Assembly (NCBI RefSeq): GCF_023699475.1
Contig: NZ_JALXFV010000008.1
Span: forward strand, 62,001 to 126,000
Origin: Halomarina rubra
Lineage (GTDB): Archaea; Halobacteriota; Halobacteria; Halobacteriales; Haloarculaceae
Direction: 5' to 3'
DNA length: 64,000 nucleotides
Shown here: positions 1 through 8,087 of the stretch, one piece after another
Numbering within the stretch: the first letter of the stretch is position 1
Layout of the letters: each line of letters starts with the position of its first letter
Notes under the pieces: model-generated
Told to the model about the DNA's origin: nothing
What the model saw: the letters and a program-made list of their open reading frames with translations, nothing else
The model's database searches: none
Position numbers and translations under genes: made by a program

Positions 1-899
1 GCGAGGTCGGCGAACGTCCGCTCGCCGTCGCGGAGTTCGTCGAAGTGGCGAGTCACCACCGGGATGTAGACGATGCCCTCGAACTCTTCGAGGGAGTCGC
101 CGACGAGCGGGAACCGCGTGTGGGGGTTGTCTTCGAGGACCTCGAGGTTCGTCTCGACGTCCTTCGTCGTCGAGAGCGCCGCGATAGCGTCGCGCGGGAC
201 CATCTCGGTGCGGACGGTGAGACGGTCGATGTCGAGGGCGGCCTGGATCTCCTCCTGGCGTTCCTCGGGCATGTCGACGTCGTCGAGCATCTCGTCCAGG
301 TTCCGGCGCAGGTCCGCCCGCGACTCGATGACGTCGGCCTCGGCTTCGAGCCACGCGCCGGTCATCTCGACGCCCATCAGCTTGAGCGTCCCCTTCGCGA
401 CCCAGTCGCCGAGCGTGATGAGCGGCGAGATGAGGTAGTGGAACCAGTACAGCGGCGTCGCACCGTAGCGACACACCTGCCGCGAGCGCTCGACGCCGAG
501 GTACGTCGGCGTCTGCTCGCCGTGGGTGAGGTGGAGCAGGTTGATGATACCGAACGCGATGAGCGACCCGGCACCGACCGAGGCGAGCGCACTGTCCTCG
601 AACAGCGGTTCGAACAGCGCGGCGAGGGCGGGTTCGGCGACGATACCGACCGCGATGCTCGACGCGGTGATACCAACCTGACACGTCGTCAGGTAGATTT
701 CGAGTTCGTTCGTCATCTCCCAGGCGCGTTCGAGTTTGGGGTTCCCACCGACGAACTCCTCTTCGGAGAACTGACGCGCACGGGTCAGAGCGAACTCGAT
801 GGCGACGAAGAAGCCGTTGGCGAGGATGAGGAGGACCCCCGCGAACAGGCGGAGACCGACCTCCGCGCCGGACGCTTGCAAGGCTTGGGCTGCGGTCAT
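1..899 (-). CDS. CNNM/CorC-type membrane protein with CBS domain, 3' end beyond the window
   Basis: The reverse strand reads from an ATG at 899 to the window edge, about 299 codons, with no stop, so the C-terminus is missing. The N-terminal part has several hydrophobic segments (the first around residues 15-35) and the conserved stretch LTTCQVGITASSIAVG, typical of the DUF21/CNNM transmembrane domain. The later part (about residue 190 on) contains VRTEMVPRDAI, typical of the entry into a CBS-pair domain. Family members are integral membrane proteins linked to Mg2+ or other divalent cation transport; some carry a CorC_HlyC domain further on, which cannot be checked here. The substrate is not decided by sequence. 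A T-rich TATA-like box at 924-929 lies 27 bases before the ATG and supports this start. Confidence 0.85.
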   Translation of the reverse strand, partial: MTAAQALQASGAEVGLRLFAGVLLILANGFFVAIEFALTRARQFSEEEFVGGNPKLERAWEMTNELEIYLTTCQVGITASSIAVGIVAEPALAALFEPLFEDSALASVGAGSLIAFGIINLLHLTHGEQTPTYLGVERSRQVCRYGATPLYWFHYLISPLITLGDWVAKGTLKLMGVEMTGAWLEAEADVIESRADLRRNLDEMLDDVDMPEERQEEIQAALDIDRLTVRTEMVPRDAIAALSTTKDVETNLEVLEDNPHTRFPLVGDSLEEFEGIVYIPVVTRHFDELRDGERTFADL

Positions 900-923
900 C
901 CCGATGAACTACCCGGAGAGACT

Positions 924-929
924 CTAAAA
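924..929 (-). promoter_or_regulatory. TATA-like box of the CNNM gene
   Basis: Read on the minus strand the site is TTTTAG, centred about 27 bases before the ATG at 899. This is the spacing expected for a leaderless haloarchaeal transcript. Confidence 0.5.
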
Positions 930-996
930 AACTGGTGCCACCGGGACTCTCCGGACCGTTTCGGTCGGCCCCTCGACAGCTTCACTCGAAGGGGAA

Positions 997-2100
997 TCAG
1001 TCGCTCAACACGGCCCGGTAGCGCTCGCCCGCCGCCGTCGGTGCGTCGAGTTCCGCACGGACGCGCTCGGAGAGCCACGGGCGGTCGTTCGCCCCCGACC
1101 CGTCCAGGAAGCGTTCGTACACCGGCAGTCGTTCGCACAACGGGACCGCCGCGTCCTCGGCGATGGCCTCCAGTTCGCGCAGCGCGGGCCACGCGTAGTC
1201 CGGGTTGATGTGGTCGTCGGTCACCGGTGAGACGCCCCCGAGGTCGTCGACGCCGCAGTCGAGCACCTCGCGGACGGGCGCGAGGTTCGGTGGCACCTGT
1301 ACGCTCACCGCTTCGGGCAAGGCGACGCGGGCCATCGCCACCACGCGACGCAGCGTCTCGACGCCCGGCGTCTCCCCGCGCCAGCGCTCGTTGGTCGCGA
1401 CCGGTTGGACGATGACCTCCTGGACGTGGTCGTAGCGTTCGTGCAGTTCCCGTATCGCCAACAGCGACTCCGCCCGGTCGTGCCACGTCTCGCCGATGCC
1501 GACGAGGACGCCCGTCGTGAACGGGACGCCGAGCTCGCCGGCGGTGCGGATGGTCGCGAGGCGCTGGCCGGGGGACTTCGCGCGCGGACCGCCGTGGGCT
1601 TGGACGTCGGCGGTCGTCTCCAGCATCACGCCCATCGAGGCGTTCAGGTCCGCGACGTGCGCCATCTGTTCGCGGGTCTGGTCGCCGGGGTTCGAGTGGG
1701 GCAGTAGGCCCTCGTCCAGGGCTATCTCACAGGCCTCGCGCAGGTACTCGTGGATGGAGTCGTGGCCCCAGTCGGCCAACTGGTCGTGAACCGCCGTGTA
1801 GCGGTCGTCGGGGTCGTCCCCGAACGTGAACAGCGCCTCCGTACAACCGGCGTCCGAACCGCGTCGACAGACGTCCCGGACCTCCTCGGGCGACAACAAC
1901 GACGCCTGTCCGGGGACGTCGTAGTACGTGCAGTAGGTGCAGGTGTAGCGACACGCCGTCGTCAGCGGGACGAACACGTTCCGTGCGAACGTCAGTTCGG
2001 GAGCGGGTCCCACGTCGTCGGGCGTCACCGCCAGCAGTCGCTCGGTGTCCTCGGGGTCGATAGCGAGGTCCACGTCGTACTCGGCAGCGCCCGGAATCAC
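997..2100 (-). CDS. cofG: CofG subunit of FO synthase (7,8-didemethyl-8-hydroxy-5-deazariboflavin synthase)
   Basis: This is a radical SAM enzyme that, with CofH, forms the deazaflavin chromophore FO of coenzyme F420 from tyrosine and a ribityl-diaminouracil. The SAM-cluster motif is CRYTCTYC, with cysteines at residues 50, 54 and 57 counted from the GTG start. It is followed by the family stretches FTFGDDPDDRY, HSNPGDQTREQM and TTGVLVGIGETW. The length (367 aa) is normal for CofG. I chose GTG at 2100 (VIPGAAEYDVD) instead of an upstream TTG/ATG because a T-run centred at 2128 gives the leaderless spacing of 27. It is 85 bases downstream of cofC on the same strand. cofH is not in the window. 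Confidence 0.93.
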   Translation of the reverse strand: MIPGAAEYDVDLAIDPEDTERLLAVTPDDVGPAPELTFARNVFVPLTTACRYTCTYCTYYDVPGQASLLSPEEVRDVCRRGSDAGCTEALFTFGDDPDDRYTAVHDQLADWGHDSIHEYLREACEIALDEGLLPHSNPGDQTREQMAHVADLNASMGVMLETTADVQAHGGPRAKSPGQRLATIRTAGELGVPFTTGVLVGIGETWHDRAESLLAIRELHERYDHVQEVIVQPVATNERWRGETPGVETLRRVVAMARVALPEAVSVQVPPNLAPVREVLDCGVDDLGGVSPVTDDHINPDYAWPALRELEAIAEDAAVPLCERLPVYERFLDGSGANDRPWLSERVRAELDAPTAAGERYRAVLSD

Positions 2101-2125
2101 TGTCCGAGGTCGTCCCCCGCACAGC

Positions 2126-2132
2126 AAAAAAC
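2126..2132 (-). promoter_or_regulatory. T-rich TATA-like box of cofG
   Basis: The minus strand reads AGTTTTTTGC here, centred 27-28 bases before the GTG at 2100. It decides the start choice and suggests that cofG has its own leaderless promoter in addition to any readthrough from cofC. Confidence 0.5.
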
Positions 2133-2185
2133 TGTCTCATGGCGGCTCTCCACGGCCCGTCGAGAGTGGTCGTCGGGTCGACGGC

Positions 2186-2824
2186 TCACTCGCGGCGTTC
2201 GACGGTCACGCGCCCGTCGCCGGTCGCCAGCGAGAACCGTTCGGCGAGGAACCGCCGCGTCCGCCCGTTCTCGGAGGCGTGCAGCAGGACCTCCACGAGG
2301 TCCGCCGGGGCGTCGACGTCCGTCCCGAGTCGGTAGGAGTCGACCGTCCGTGGGGTCACGCCGACGTCCGCACAGATTCGCCGATGGTCCCGGTAGGACG
2401 CGCCGTGGTAGTCCGTTCGGAACTCGGGGTGACGAGCGACGAACGCGTTCGTCCCGCCGCCACGACCCGGGGCGAACACGACCGCTCCGTCGGTCGTGAA
2501 CAGGTCGGAGAGCGCCGCAGGCGTCGCCAGCGCGAGGTCGCCCATCACCACGGCGACGGGGCTGTCGCGCTCGACACGGTCGCAGAGGACGGCGTTCACC
2601 GCCACCGAGAGCGGACGGTCGTCGACCTCGACGCTCGCGCTCGCGCCGTCCGGGATGTCGAACGGTTCGGTCGCGAGGACGGTCGGGTCGTGGCCGGCCC
2701 CGGCGACGGCGTCGAGCACGTCCGCGAGCATCGCCCGCGAGAGCGTCTCGCGCTCCGCTGGCGAGCAGACGGGTGCGAGTCGCGTCTTCGGGTCGCTCAC
2801 GCGGTACGGGACGACGACGTGCAT
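2186..2824 (-). CDS. cofC: 2-phospho-L-lactate guanylyltransferase CofC
   Basis: CofC activates 2-phospholactate with GTP, the step before CofD transfers it to FO in coenzyme F420 synthesis. The 212-residue protein is a small nucleotidyltransferase. It begins MHVVVPYRVSDPKTRL, where the PKTRL region matches the phosphate-binding N-terminus of the family. VVMGDLALATP carries the acidic nucleotide-binding site, and FAPGRGGGTNAFV is a hallmark of CofC. The gene is followed by cofG on the same strand after 85 bases. The GNAT gene upstream ends 51 bases before the cofC ATG, so the three could share a transcript, although cofG shows its own promoter. Confidence 0.92.
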   Translation of the reverse strand: MHVVVPYRVSDPKTRLAPVCSPAERETLSRAMLADVLDAVAGAGHDPTVLATEPFDIPDGASASVEVDDRPLSVAVNAVLCDRVERDSPVAVVMGDLALATPAALSDLFTTDGAVVFAPGRGGGTNAFVARHPEFRTDYHGASYRDHRRICADVGVTPRTVDSYRLGTDVDAPADLVEVLLHASENGRTRRFLAERFSLATGDGRVTVERRE

Positions 2825-2875
2825 CTACCCGGAGTGTCGCGGCGAGCGGGTTCAGCGTGGCGGTTCGTCACCGAC

Positions 2876-3661
2876 TCACAGGTAGCCGTCGTCGTACTGC
2901 TCGCTCCCGTCGGGTCTGTGTTCGTTCCCGCAGTCCTGGCACGCGAGTCGTTCCATCCCGTCCATGGCCGTCTCGGTCCCGCCGCAGTTGCTACAGAAGA
3001 AGCCGTGCTGTTCGCCGGTGTCGTCGACGTAGGTCGCGAAGAACGGTGCTTTCGTCCCCGAGCGTCGCTCGTCTCGGTCGACGCGGACCTCGGTTCCGTC
3101 GTCGTTCGTCACGTCGTCGTCGGGGAACTCGACGGCCTCCTCGCTGCCGGGCGTGTCGTCGTCGCCGTCCACCACGTCACTCCGGTCCGCGTCCCGCGAG
3201 TAGACGTGTTCGGTCAGGTTCTCTCCGCCGTACTCGACTTCGCGTTCCTCGACACGCTCGAAGGAGAAGCGTTCGAAGAACGCCTCCCCCTCCTGGTTCG
3301 ACGCGAGTGCGAGCGCCCGCACCTGGGTGTCGTCGCGCTCCAGTTCCTCGATGGCCGCCTCCAGGAGTGCCGTCGCGTGGCCCTTCCCCCGGTGCTCGGG
3401 GTCGACGAACAGCCAGTCGACGTTGCCGTAGCCGTCGCGCCGCCCACCTTTGACCACGGCGACGACCGTTCCCTCGTCTTCACGGACGAACAGGACGCTG
3501 TCGGCGTCCTCGAGCCACGTGTCGAGACGCTCCGGTCCGAACTGGTCCTCGACGACGGCGTCGAGTTCCCGAGGACTCAGTGAGTACGACGCGGTCATCG
3601 CGCTCTCGGCGACCGTCCGGATGCGGTCGGTGTCCGCGGTCTCCGCTGGTCGTGGTGACAT
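2876..3661 (-). CDS. GNAT acetyltransferase fused to a C-terminal zinc ribbon
   Basis: The 261-residue protein starts at the ATG at 3661 (MSPRPAETADTD); the open frame upstream is only antisense shadow of the neighbouring gene. Residues about 1-165 form a GNAT acetyltransferase fold with the acetyl-CoA loop PEHRGKGHATALL near residue 95. An acidic linker follows, then a C-terminal domain with FFCSNCGG and LACQDCGNE, two CX2C pairs that would bind zinc; this resembles the haloarchaeal DUF5816 domain, though I am less sure of that name. The substrate is unknown. It lies between cetZ and cofC on the same strand, 85 bases after cetZ. The zinc ribbon could recruit a protein or nucleic-acid substrate (inference). 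Confidence 0.8.
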   Translation of the reverse strand: MSPRPAETADTDRIRTVAESAMTASYSLSPRELDAVVEDQFGPERLDTWLEDADSVLFVREDEGTVVAVVKGGRRDGYGNVDWLFVDPEHRGKGHATALLEAAIEELERDDTQVRALALASNQEGEAFFERFSFERVEEREVEYGGENLTEHVYSRDADRSDVVDGDDDTPGSEEAVEFPDDDVTNDDGTEVRVDRDERRSGTKAPFFATYVDDTGEQHGFFCSNCGGTETAMDGMERLACQDCGNEHRPDGSEQYDDGYL

Positions 3662-3746
3662 GACGCGACCCGCTACGGGCGCACGTCGCAAATGGAGAAA
3701 GCCTGCACAGTCAACCGCGTCGCCCGCCGCCCGCGCAGCACCGAAC

Positions 3747-4925
3747 TCAGAACAGCGGCTCGAGTTCGTCCTGCCCGTCGTTGACGAGGTTGTCGAGGTT
3801 GTGGTCGCTCTCGTCGCGGATCTCGTCGATGTTGTCCTGTGCCTCGATGGCGACCTGCTGGAGCTGTTTGATGCGCGCACAGTCGGTGACGCCCGACAGC
3901 AGGACGATGCTGGAGACCTCGCCCGCGCTCCGGAGCGGGTAGTCTCCACCGCGGACCTCCATGCTGCCGGTCTGCTCCTCCATCCACTTCCGGCCGCGCT
4001 CGATGCCCTTCCGGTTGAGGTACTTCGAGGGGCCGGCCATGACGAGCAGGCCGCGCTCCACACCGTTGACCTCACAGGGCAGGGTCAGGCGACCGAGCGT
4101 CGCCTTCCGGACCAGCGACGTGACGCGGTTGGTCGTCTGAGCGGCGTCGAGACTGTCGTCGCCGCCACCGTTGCCGCGGAACCGCGAGAGCAGGCCGGTG
4201 TCCTCGCGCTCGATGGTCTCGCTCGCGTAGCCGACCGTCGAGACGCCGCCACCCGAGAGCGTGTTGATTATCTCGGAGGAGTCGACGACGCTCTCTGCGA
4301 CCTCGCCGCCGTGTTCGACCTCGCCCGCACCGAACAGCAGGCCGAAGCGGTCGACGATCTCCTGATTGATGGCGTCGTAGCCGCCCTGCATCGACTCGCC
4401 GGCGTTGCGCCAGTTGTCGTTGTCGAACACGAGCAGGTTGTCCGTCTCGCGGACGAACGTCTGGAACGAGCGCGCGGCGTTGAGCGTGTAGATGCCACCC
4501 TCGTCGCTGCTCGGCAGGACGCCCAGCGCGTAGACGGGTTCGGTGTAGATGCGCTTGAGGTGACGCGCGACGACCGGGCCACCACCGGAGCCGGAGCCAC
4601 CGCCCATCCCGGCGATGATGAGGAACGCGTCGACTTCGTGGGCCGGCACGTCGTCCATCGCGCTCATGACCTCGTCGATGTCCTCCTCGGCGACCTCCGC
4701 GCCGAGTTCGTTGTCCGCGCCGACGCCGTGGCCCTTCACCCGGGATTGGCCCACGAGCACGCGGTTCTCCTCGGGGACGTGCTGTAGCCCCATCAGGTCC
4801 GCCTTCGCCGTGTTGACTGCGAGCGCAGCCCGAACGATGTTCGAGCCGTGACGCTGGTCGTACTCGAGGAACTTGTCGAGTATCTTCCCACCAGCTTGCC
4901 CGTAGCCTATCATTGCCAGCTTCAT
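3747..4925 (-). CDS. cetZ: CetZ-family tubulin-like GTPase
   Basis: CetZ proteins are archaeal tubulin/FtsZ superfamily GTPases that control cell shape. The 392-residue protein starts MKLAMIGYGQAGGK, the N-terminal nucleotide loop. The tubulin signature is at residues 106-115 as GMGGGSGSGG; the usual GGGTGSG threonine is a serine here. Other CetZ features are GQSRVKGHGVGADN, YTLNAARSFQTF and the C-terminal SWITCH-like stretch EQTGSMEVRGGDYP. The end DELEPLF resembles the short acidic-hydrophobic tail of CetZ1-type proteins. Length and these motifs fit the CetZ1 group best, but subgroup assignment needs a tree. The start is supported by a TATA box 28 bases upstream. No other division gene is nearby. 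Confidence 0.92.
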   Translation of the reverse strand: MKLAMIGYGQAGGKILDKFLEYDQRHGSNIVRAALAVNTAKADLMGLQHVPEENRVLVGQSRVKGHGVGADNELGAEVAEEDIDEVMSAMDDVPAHEVDAFLIIAGMGGGSGSGGGPVVARHLKRIYTEPVYALGVLPSSDEGGIYTLNAARSFQTFVRETDNLLVFDNDNWRNAGESMQGGYDAINQEIVDRFGLLFGAGEVEHGGEVAESVVDSSEIINTLSGGGVSTVGYASETIEREDTGLLSRFRGNGGGDDSLDAAQTTNRVTSLVRKATLGRLTLPCEVNGVERGLLVMAGPSKYLNRKGIERGRKWMEEQTGSMEVRGGDYPLRSAGEVSSIVLLSGVTDCARIKQLQQVAIEAQDNIDEIRDESDHNLDNLVNDGQDELEPLF

Positions 4926-4950
4926 TTTGCCGGAGAAAACGGGACTGCGG

Positions 4951-4956
4951 GTATAA
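4951..4956 (-). promoter_or_regulatory. TATA box of cetZ
   Basis: Minus strand TTATAC, centred 28 bases before the ATG at 4925. The site sits in a clearly AT-richer patch (4951-4980), consistent with a leaderless promoter. Confidence 0.6.
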
Positions 4957-5086
4957 CTCTTGTTACTAGAATAGTAGCGTGAGTAGACCTATTCGCGGAC
5001 TGTAACGACCGCCCTCCCCCGGTTTCGACGGGAGATAAGCGGTGGTTAACCAGGGGGGCGACTGGCTGCCAAGGTTCGACGGCCGG

Positions 5087-5992
5087 TCAGGGTTCGGCGG
5101 TCGCCTCGTCGGTCAGGCCGAGGTACTCCCCGAGGGTCGTCAGGTCGTCCTCGGCGTAGCCGAACGCCGCGACGTCGTTGTCGTCGACGGTGTTGTCGAT
5201 GCGTAGCGACCGCGCCTGGTCGCGACCCATCGGGCCGCCGACCGCACCGAGCATCCCGAGGCCGACGTCTGCGAGCGCCATCGGGATGGGGATGGCCCGG
5301 AACGAGTGGCCGTCGGCGCGGTGGGCCATCTCGGCGACCTCCGCGAGCGTCAGCACCTGCGGGCCGCCGACCTCGTAGACGTTCCCGACGTGGTCGTCGT
5401 CCTCGACACAGTCCGCGAGCATCGGCACGAAGTCGCCGAGCCAGATGGGCTGGAACCGCGTGTCGCCACCGCCCGGTAGCGGCGCGGCCGGCCGTGGCGC
5501 GAGTTTCTTCGTGAACGGGACGAACTCGCCGCCGTCGCCGAAGATGACCGACGGTCGCGTGATGACGTACTCCAGACCCGACTCCCGGACGACCCGCTCG
5601 GCCTGCCCCTTCGAGGCGATGTAGGCCGTGTCGCCGTCGGGGTCGGCCCCGAGCGCGCTCTGCTGGACGAGTTTCGGGACGTCGTGTTCCTGCGCGGCCT
5701 TCACGACGTTCTCGGTGCCGCCGAGGTGGACCTCGAAGTGGCGGTCGTACCCCCCGCTCGGTCGGAACAGCGGCGAGAGTGCGACGAGGTTGACGACGAC
5801 GTCCTGGTCCTCGAACGCCCCCTCGATGGAGTCGTACGCCTCGACGTTGCCCATCACGGACTCGACGCCGTCCGGGATGTCGTCGTCGTCCGGCGAGCGC
5901 GACATCGCCGTGACGTCGTGGCCGCGCTCGTTCAACTCCCGGCAGAGTGCCGTTCCGACGAAGCCCGTGCCGCCGACTACGAGGACTCGCAT
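5087..5992 (-). CDS. NAD(P)-binding atypical SDR, NDUFA9-like epimerase
   Basis: The 301-residue protein has an N-terminal Rossmann fold with GGTGFVGTAL (residues 7-16), the TGxxGxxG dinucleotide loop of extended/atypical SDRs. The usual catalytic YxxxK appears only as AYIASKGQAE, with YIASK near residue 128. PVIFGDGGEF-type and EVGGPQVLTLAEV stretches are typical of the group annotated as complex I NDUFA9 subunit-like proteins. A metabolic substrate cannot be assigned. The gene stands alone, with about 135 bases to the next gene on the same strand (6128-6334). The start is the first ATG of the Rossmann fold (MRVLVVGGTG). Confidence 0.8.
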   Translation of the reverse strand: MRVLVVGGTGFVGTALCRELNERGHDVTAMSRSPDDDDIPDGVESVMGNVEAYDSIEGAFEDQDVVVNLVALSPLFRPSGGYDRHFEVHLGGTENVVKAAQEHDVPKLVQQSALGADPDGDTAYIASKGQAERVVRESGLEYVITRPSVIFGDGGEFVPFTKKLAPRPAAPLPGGGDTRFQPIWLGDFVPMLADCVEDDDHVGNVYEVGGPQVLTLAEVAEMAHRADGHSFRAIPIPMALADVGLGMLGAVGGPMGRDQARSLRIDNTVDDNDVAAFGYAEDDLTTLGEYLGLTDEATAEP

Positions 5993-6127
5993 ACGCTAAC
6001 TTTCGTGCCACTGCACCGTAAACCTAGCTCGGCCGGCAGGATAGACCGTCACTGGACGCACCGGCGAACGCTTCGGCGTCCCACGGTCGCCGTCCCGTGG
6101 GGTCCCCGACCGTGTGAGTCGCCCGGT

Positions 6128-6334
6128 TCAGGCGCGTCGGCTGCCGGTCTCGTCGAGTCGCGGGAGGACGGTCCCCGCGGCCAGCATCGTCACGCCGACG
6201 AACGCGACGAACACCCCCGCCAGAATCGCCACGACGTCCACGCTCGCGAGGACGTAGCCGTAACTGCCGACGAGGACTCCACAGGCGATAGCGAGGACAC
6301 CGACGACCTGGAGCAGTCGTTCGAGTGTGGGCAT
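6128..6334 (-). CDS. Small two-helix membrane protein, function unknown
   Basis: The product has 68 residues with two hydrophobic segments (about residues 8-28 and 33-56) and a charged C-terminus ending TGSRRA. I do not recognise the family. Minus-strand TTTAC at 6357-6362 lies 26 bases before the ATG at 6334, so the start has promoter support. It lies in a run of minus-strand genes between the epimerase and another small membrane protein. Confidence 0.65.
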   Translation of the reverse strand: MPTLERLLQVVGVLAIACGVLVGSYGYVLASVDVVAILAGVFVAFVGVTMLAAGTVLPRLDETGSRRA

Positions 6335-6415
6335 ACACCCACGGAGTCGGAGAGGAGTAAACCACTTGCGGCCTCCCGTATCGTCGGCGACAGGAGTAAC
6401 GGGTGCCTAAGTCGC

Positions 6416-6871
6416 TCACTCGACGAACTGCTGGACCGAACCGGCGAGGAGGGCGAGAATCCCGACGGCCGACCCGGCGGCCCCGAGCAGCATCGGCACC
6501 GTGCCCGTATCCGAACAGTCGGAGGCGAACTGGGATACCTCGTAGCGCGTCCCCTCGTAGACGACGACACCACTCGCGAGTGTCCCGGGTCCGTCCTCGT
6601 ACACGTCGCTCGTGGCGGAGTCGCCACTGGAGCGACGGAGGTCCGCGAGCGTCTCGTCGAACCGTCGTTGCTGACGGTCCGTTAGCTCCTCGTACCGGCG
6701 GGTCTCGCCGAACTCGCTCGTCTCGTTCGCACCGAGTCGTTCGAGGGTGAACCCGACGCCGAACTCGCAGTCGTCGGTCTCGACGAGCACGAACCCGCTC
6801 GCGCCGACGAACAGGCCGACCACGAGGACGACCGCACCGAACCGTCTGACGACCGCGGCGATGGAGGGCAC
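6416..6871 (-). CDS. Hypothetical protein with N- and C-terminal membrane helices
   Basis: From the GTG at 6871 ([12 protein letters not shown]) the product has 151 residues. A hydrophobic segment covers roughly residues 12-29 and another lies near the C-terminus ([18 protein letters not shown]). The middle is a soluble stretch with [13 protein letters not shown], seen in haloarchaeal hypothetical membrane proteins. The start is uncertain: the frame is open to a GTG at 6946 and a TTG at 6952. I favour 6871 because TTATCG at 6892-6897 is a possible TATA box about 24 bases upstream and the extra N-terminus is low complexity. It is divergent from tmk. Confidence 0.6.
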   Translation of the reverse strand: MPSIAAVVRRFGAVVLVVGLFVGASGFVLVETDDCEFGVGFTLERLGANETSEFGETRRYEELTDRQQRRFDETLADLRRSSGDSATSDVYEDGPGTLASGVVVYEGTRYEVSQFASDCSDTGTVPMLLGAAGSAVGILALLAGSVQQFVE

Positions 6872-6989
6872 GGCCGAACTGTCTCGTCTCACGATAAGTG
6901 CTTTCGGGAGCGGTGGCTCCCCGTCGGCGTCCGTCCCGTCGGGCACGACCAATCACCGAACTTACGTCGGCCGCCGGGAAAGCCGAGGT

Positions 6990-7583
6990 ATGCTCATTAC
7001 GCTGGAGGGCATCGACGGCTCCGGCAAGACCACCGCCTGGGAGGCGCTCCACGACGTCTACCCCGATGCGGTGTTCACGCACGAACCGACCGACTCCTGG
7101 TACGGCGAGGCCGTCCGGAAGTCGCTCGGCACCGACGACGCCGACCCCATCGCCGAACTGTTCCTCTACACCGCCGACCACGCCGACCACCTCTCGCGCG
7201 TGGTCGAACCCGCGCTCGACGACGGCGACCTCGTCGTCTCGGACCGCTACTCCGACTCGCGGTACGCCTACCAGGGCGCGAGTCTCGCGGGTGAGGTCAA
7301 ACGCCCGATGGAGTACGTCCGCGGCGTCCACCAGCCGTTCACGCGGCCGCCAGACGCGACGCTCTACTTCGACGTCTCGCCGCAGGTCGGCGCGGAGCGT
7401 GCCGGTGCGACCGACAAGTTCGAGACGGCGGGCTACCTCGCGGCCGTCCAGCAGAACTACGAGCAACTCGTCGAGTACCAGCCGGAGCGGTTCGTCCGTA
7501 TCGACGCCGAACAGTCGCCCGAAGCCGTCCTGACCGACGTCGAGGAGGCGTTCGAGCGCATCCTCGCGGCGGGCGAGCGGTAG
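6990..7583 (+). CDS. tmk: Thymidylate kinase
   Basis: Thymidylate kinase phosphorylates dTMP to dTDP for DNA synthesis. The 197-residue protein begins [15 protein letters not shown], the P-loop of the family. Residues 80-90 hold [14 protein letters not shown], which contains the DR(Y) motif for substrate binding. [10 protein letters not shown] matches the dTMP-binding EPT segment. LDDVSPQ-type and [11 protein letters not shown] stretches follow in the expected order. The real start is the ATG at 6990; the open frame extends further upstream but that part overlaps the divergent promoter area. A short stem-loop follows the stop. Confidence 0.93.
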   Translation: MLITLEGIDGSGKTTAWEALHDVYPDAVFTHEPTDSWYGEAVRKSLGTDDADPIAELFLYTADHADHLSRVVEPALDDGDLVVSDRYSDSRYAYQGASLAGEVKRPMEYVRGVHQPFTRPPDATLYFDVSPQVGAERAGATDKFETAGYLAAVQQNYEQLVEYQPERFVRIDAEQSPEAVLTDVEEAFERILAAGER

Positions 7584-7589
7584 TCGGAA

Positions 7590-7606
7590 CCGCCGTCGTT
7601 CGGCGG
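7590..7606. terminator. Inverted repeat between convergent genes
   Basis: CCGCCG and CGGCGG form a perfect 6-base stem with a 5-base loop. It starts 7 bases after the tmk stop and lies just before the stop of the convergent gene at 7612. No T-run is visible, so terminator function is inferred from position only. Confidence 0.4.
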
Positions 7607-7611
7607 GCGAC

Positions 7612-7950
7612 TCAGCGCCGCGGGGAGTTCTCGCGAGCGTAGTCGGTGGGCAGTTCGACCTCCTCGGGGCTGGGCATCCAGAGATAGTCGAACGCGATGC
7701 CGAACGTCATCGGCAGGAGGAACGCCACCGCGACGAACGCCGCTCGACTCTCCCCGAGAACCGGCGGCGTGACGGCTCCGAGGAGGAGCGCCGGGACGAA
7801 CAGCGCGACCGGCGTGAGCAACAGCGAGTAGACGACCGGTCCCCAGCGGGTGTCGAGGCGGACCCGGAAGAACCGCGTCAGCAGGGCGGCGATGGCGGTG
7901 TTGAGGCCGACGAGGACCAACAACAGCACGACGCCGACGAGCGAAGCCAT
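7612..7950 (-). CDS. Membrane protein of unknown function
   Basis: The 112-residue protein from the ATG at 7950 (MASLVGVVLLL) has three predicted membrane segments, near residues 3-24, 37-58 and 70-92, then a polar tail with PTDYAREN. I do not recognise the family. The open frame upstream of 7950 is polar and overlaps the divergent promoter region, so I left it out. It is convergent with tmk and divergent from the E1-alpha gene. Confidence 0.65.
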   Translation of the reverse strand: MASLVGVVLLLVLVGLNTAIAALLTRFFRVRLDTRWGPVVYSLLLTPVALFVPALLLGAVTPPVLGESRAAFVAVAFLLPMTFGIAFDYLWMPSPEEVELPTDYARENSPRR

Positions 7951-8087
7951 ACCGACACTACGGGTGCGGGGCACTTCGGGATGTCGCATCCGGGCGTCTC
8001 GGTGGTGGGTGGTGAGCGCCTCGGCCGGGGGGACTCGTGTCACGACCACACCGCAACCACTTTCGTATCCTCGCGTCACGTCGGCGT

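Noticed and set aside
2045-3583. Plus-strand open frame of 512 codons over cofC and the GNAT gene
   Set aside because: Antisense shadow; the minus-strand genes have conserved motifs.
6024-7466. Minus-strand open frame of 480 codons over tmk
   Set aside because: Shadow frame; tmk has a full motif set and two small real genes lie in the remaining part in other frames.
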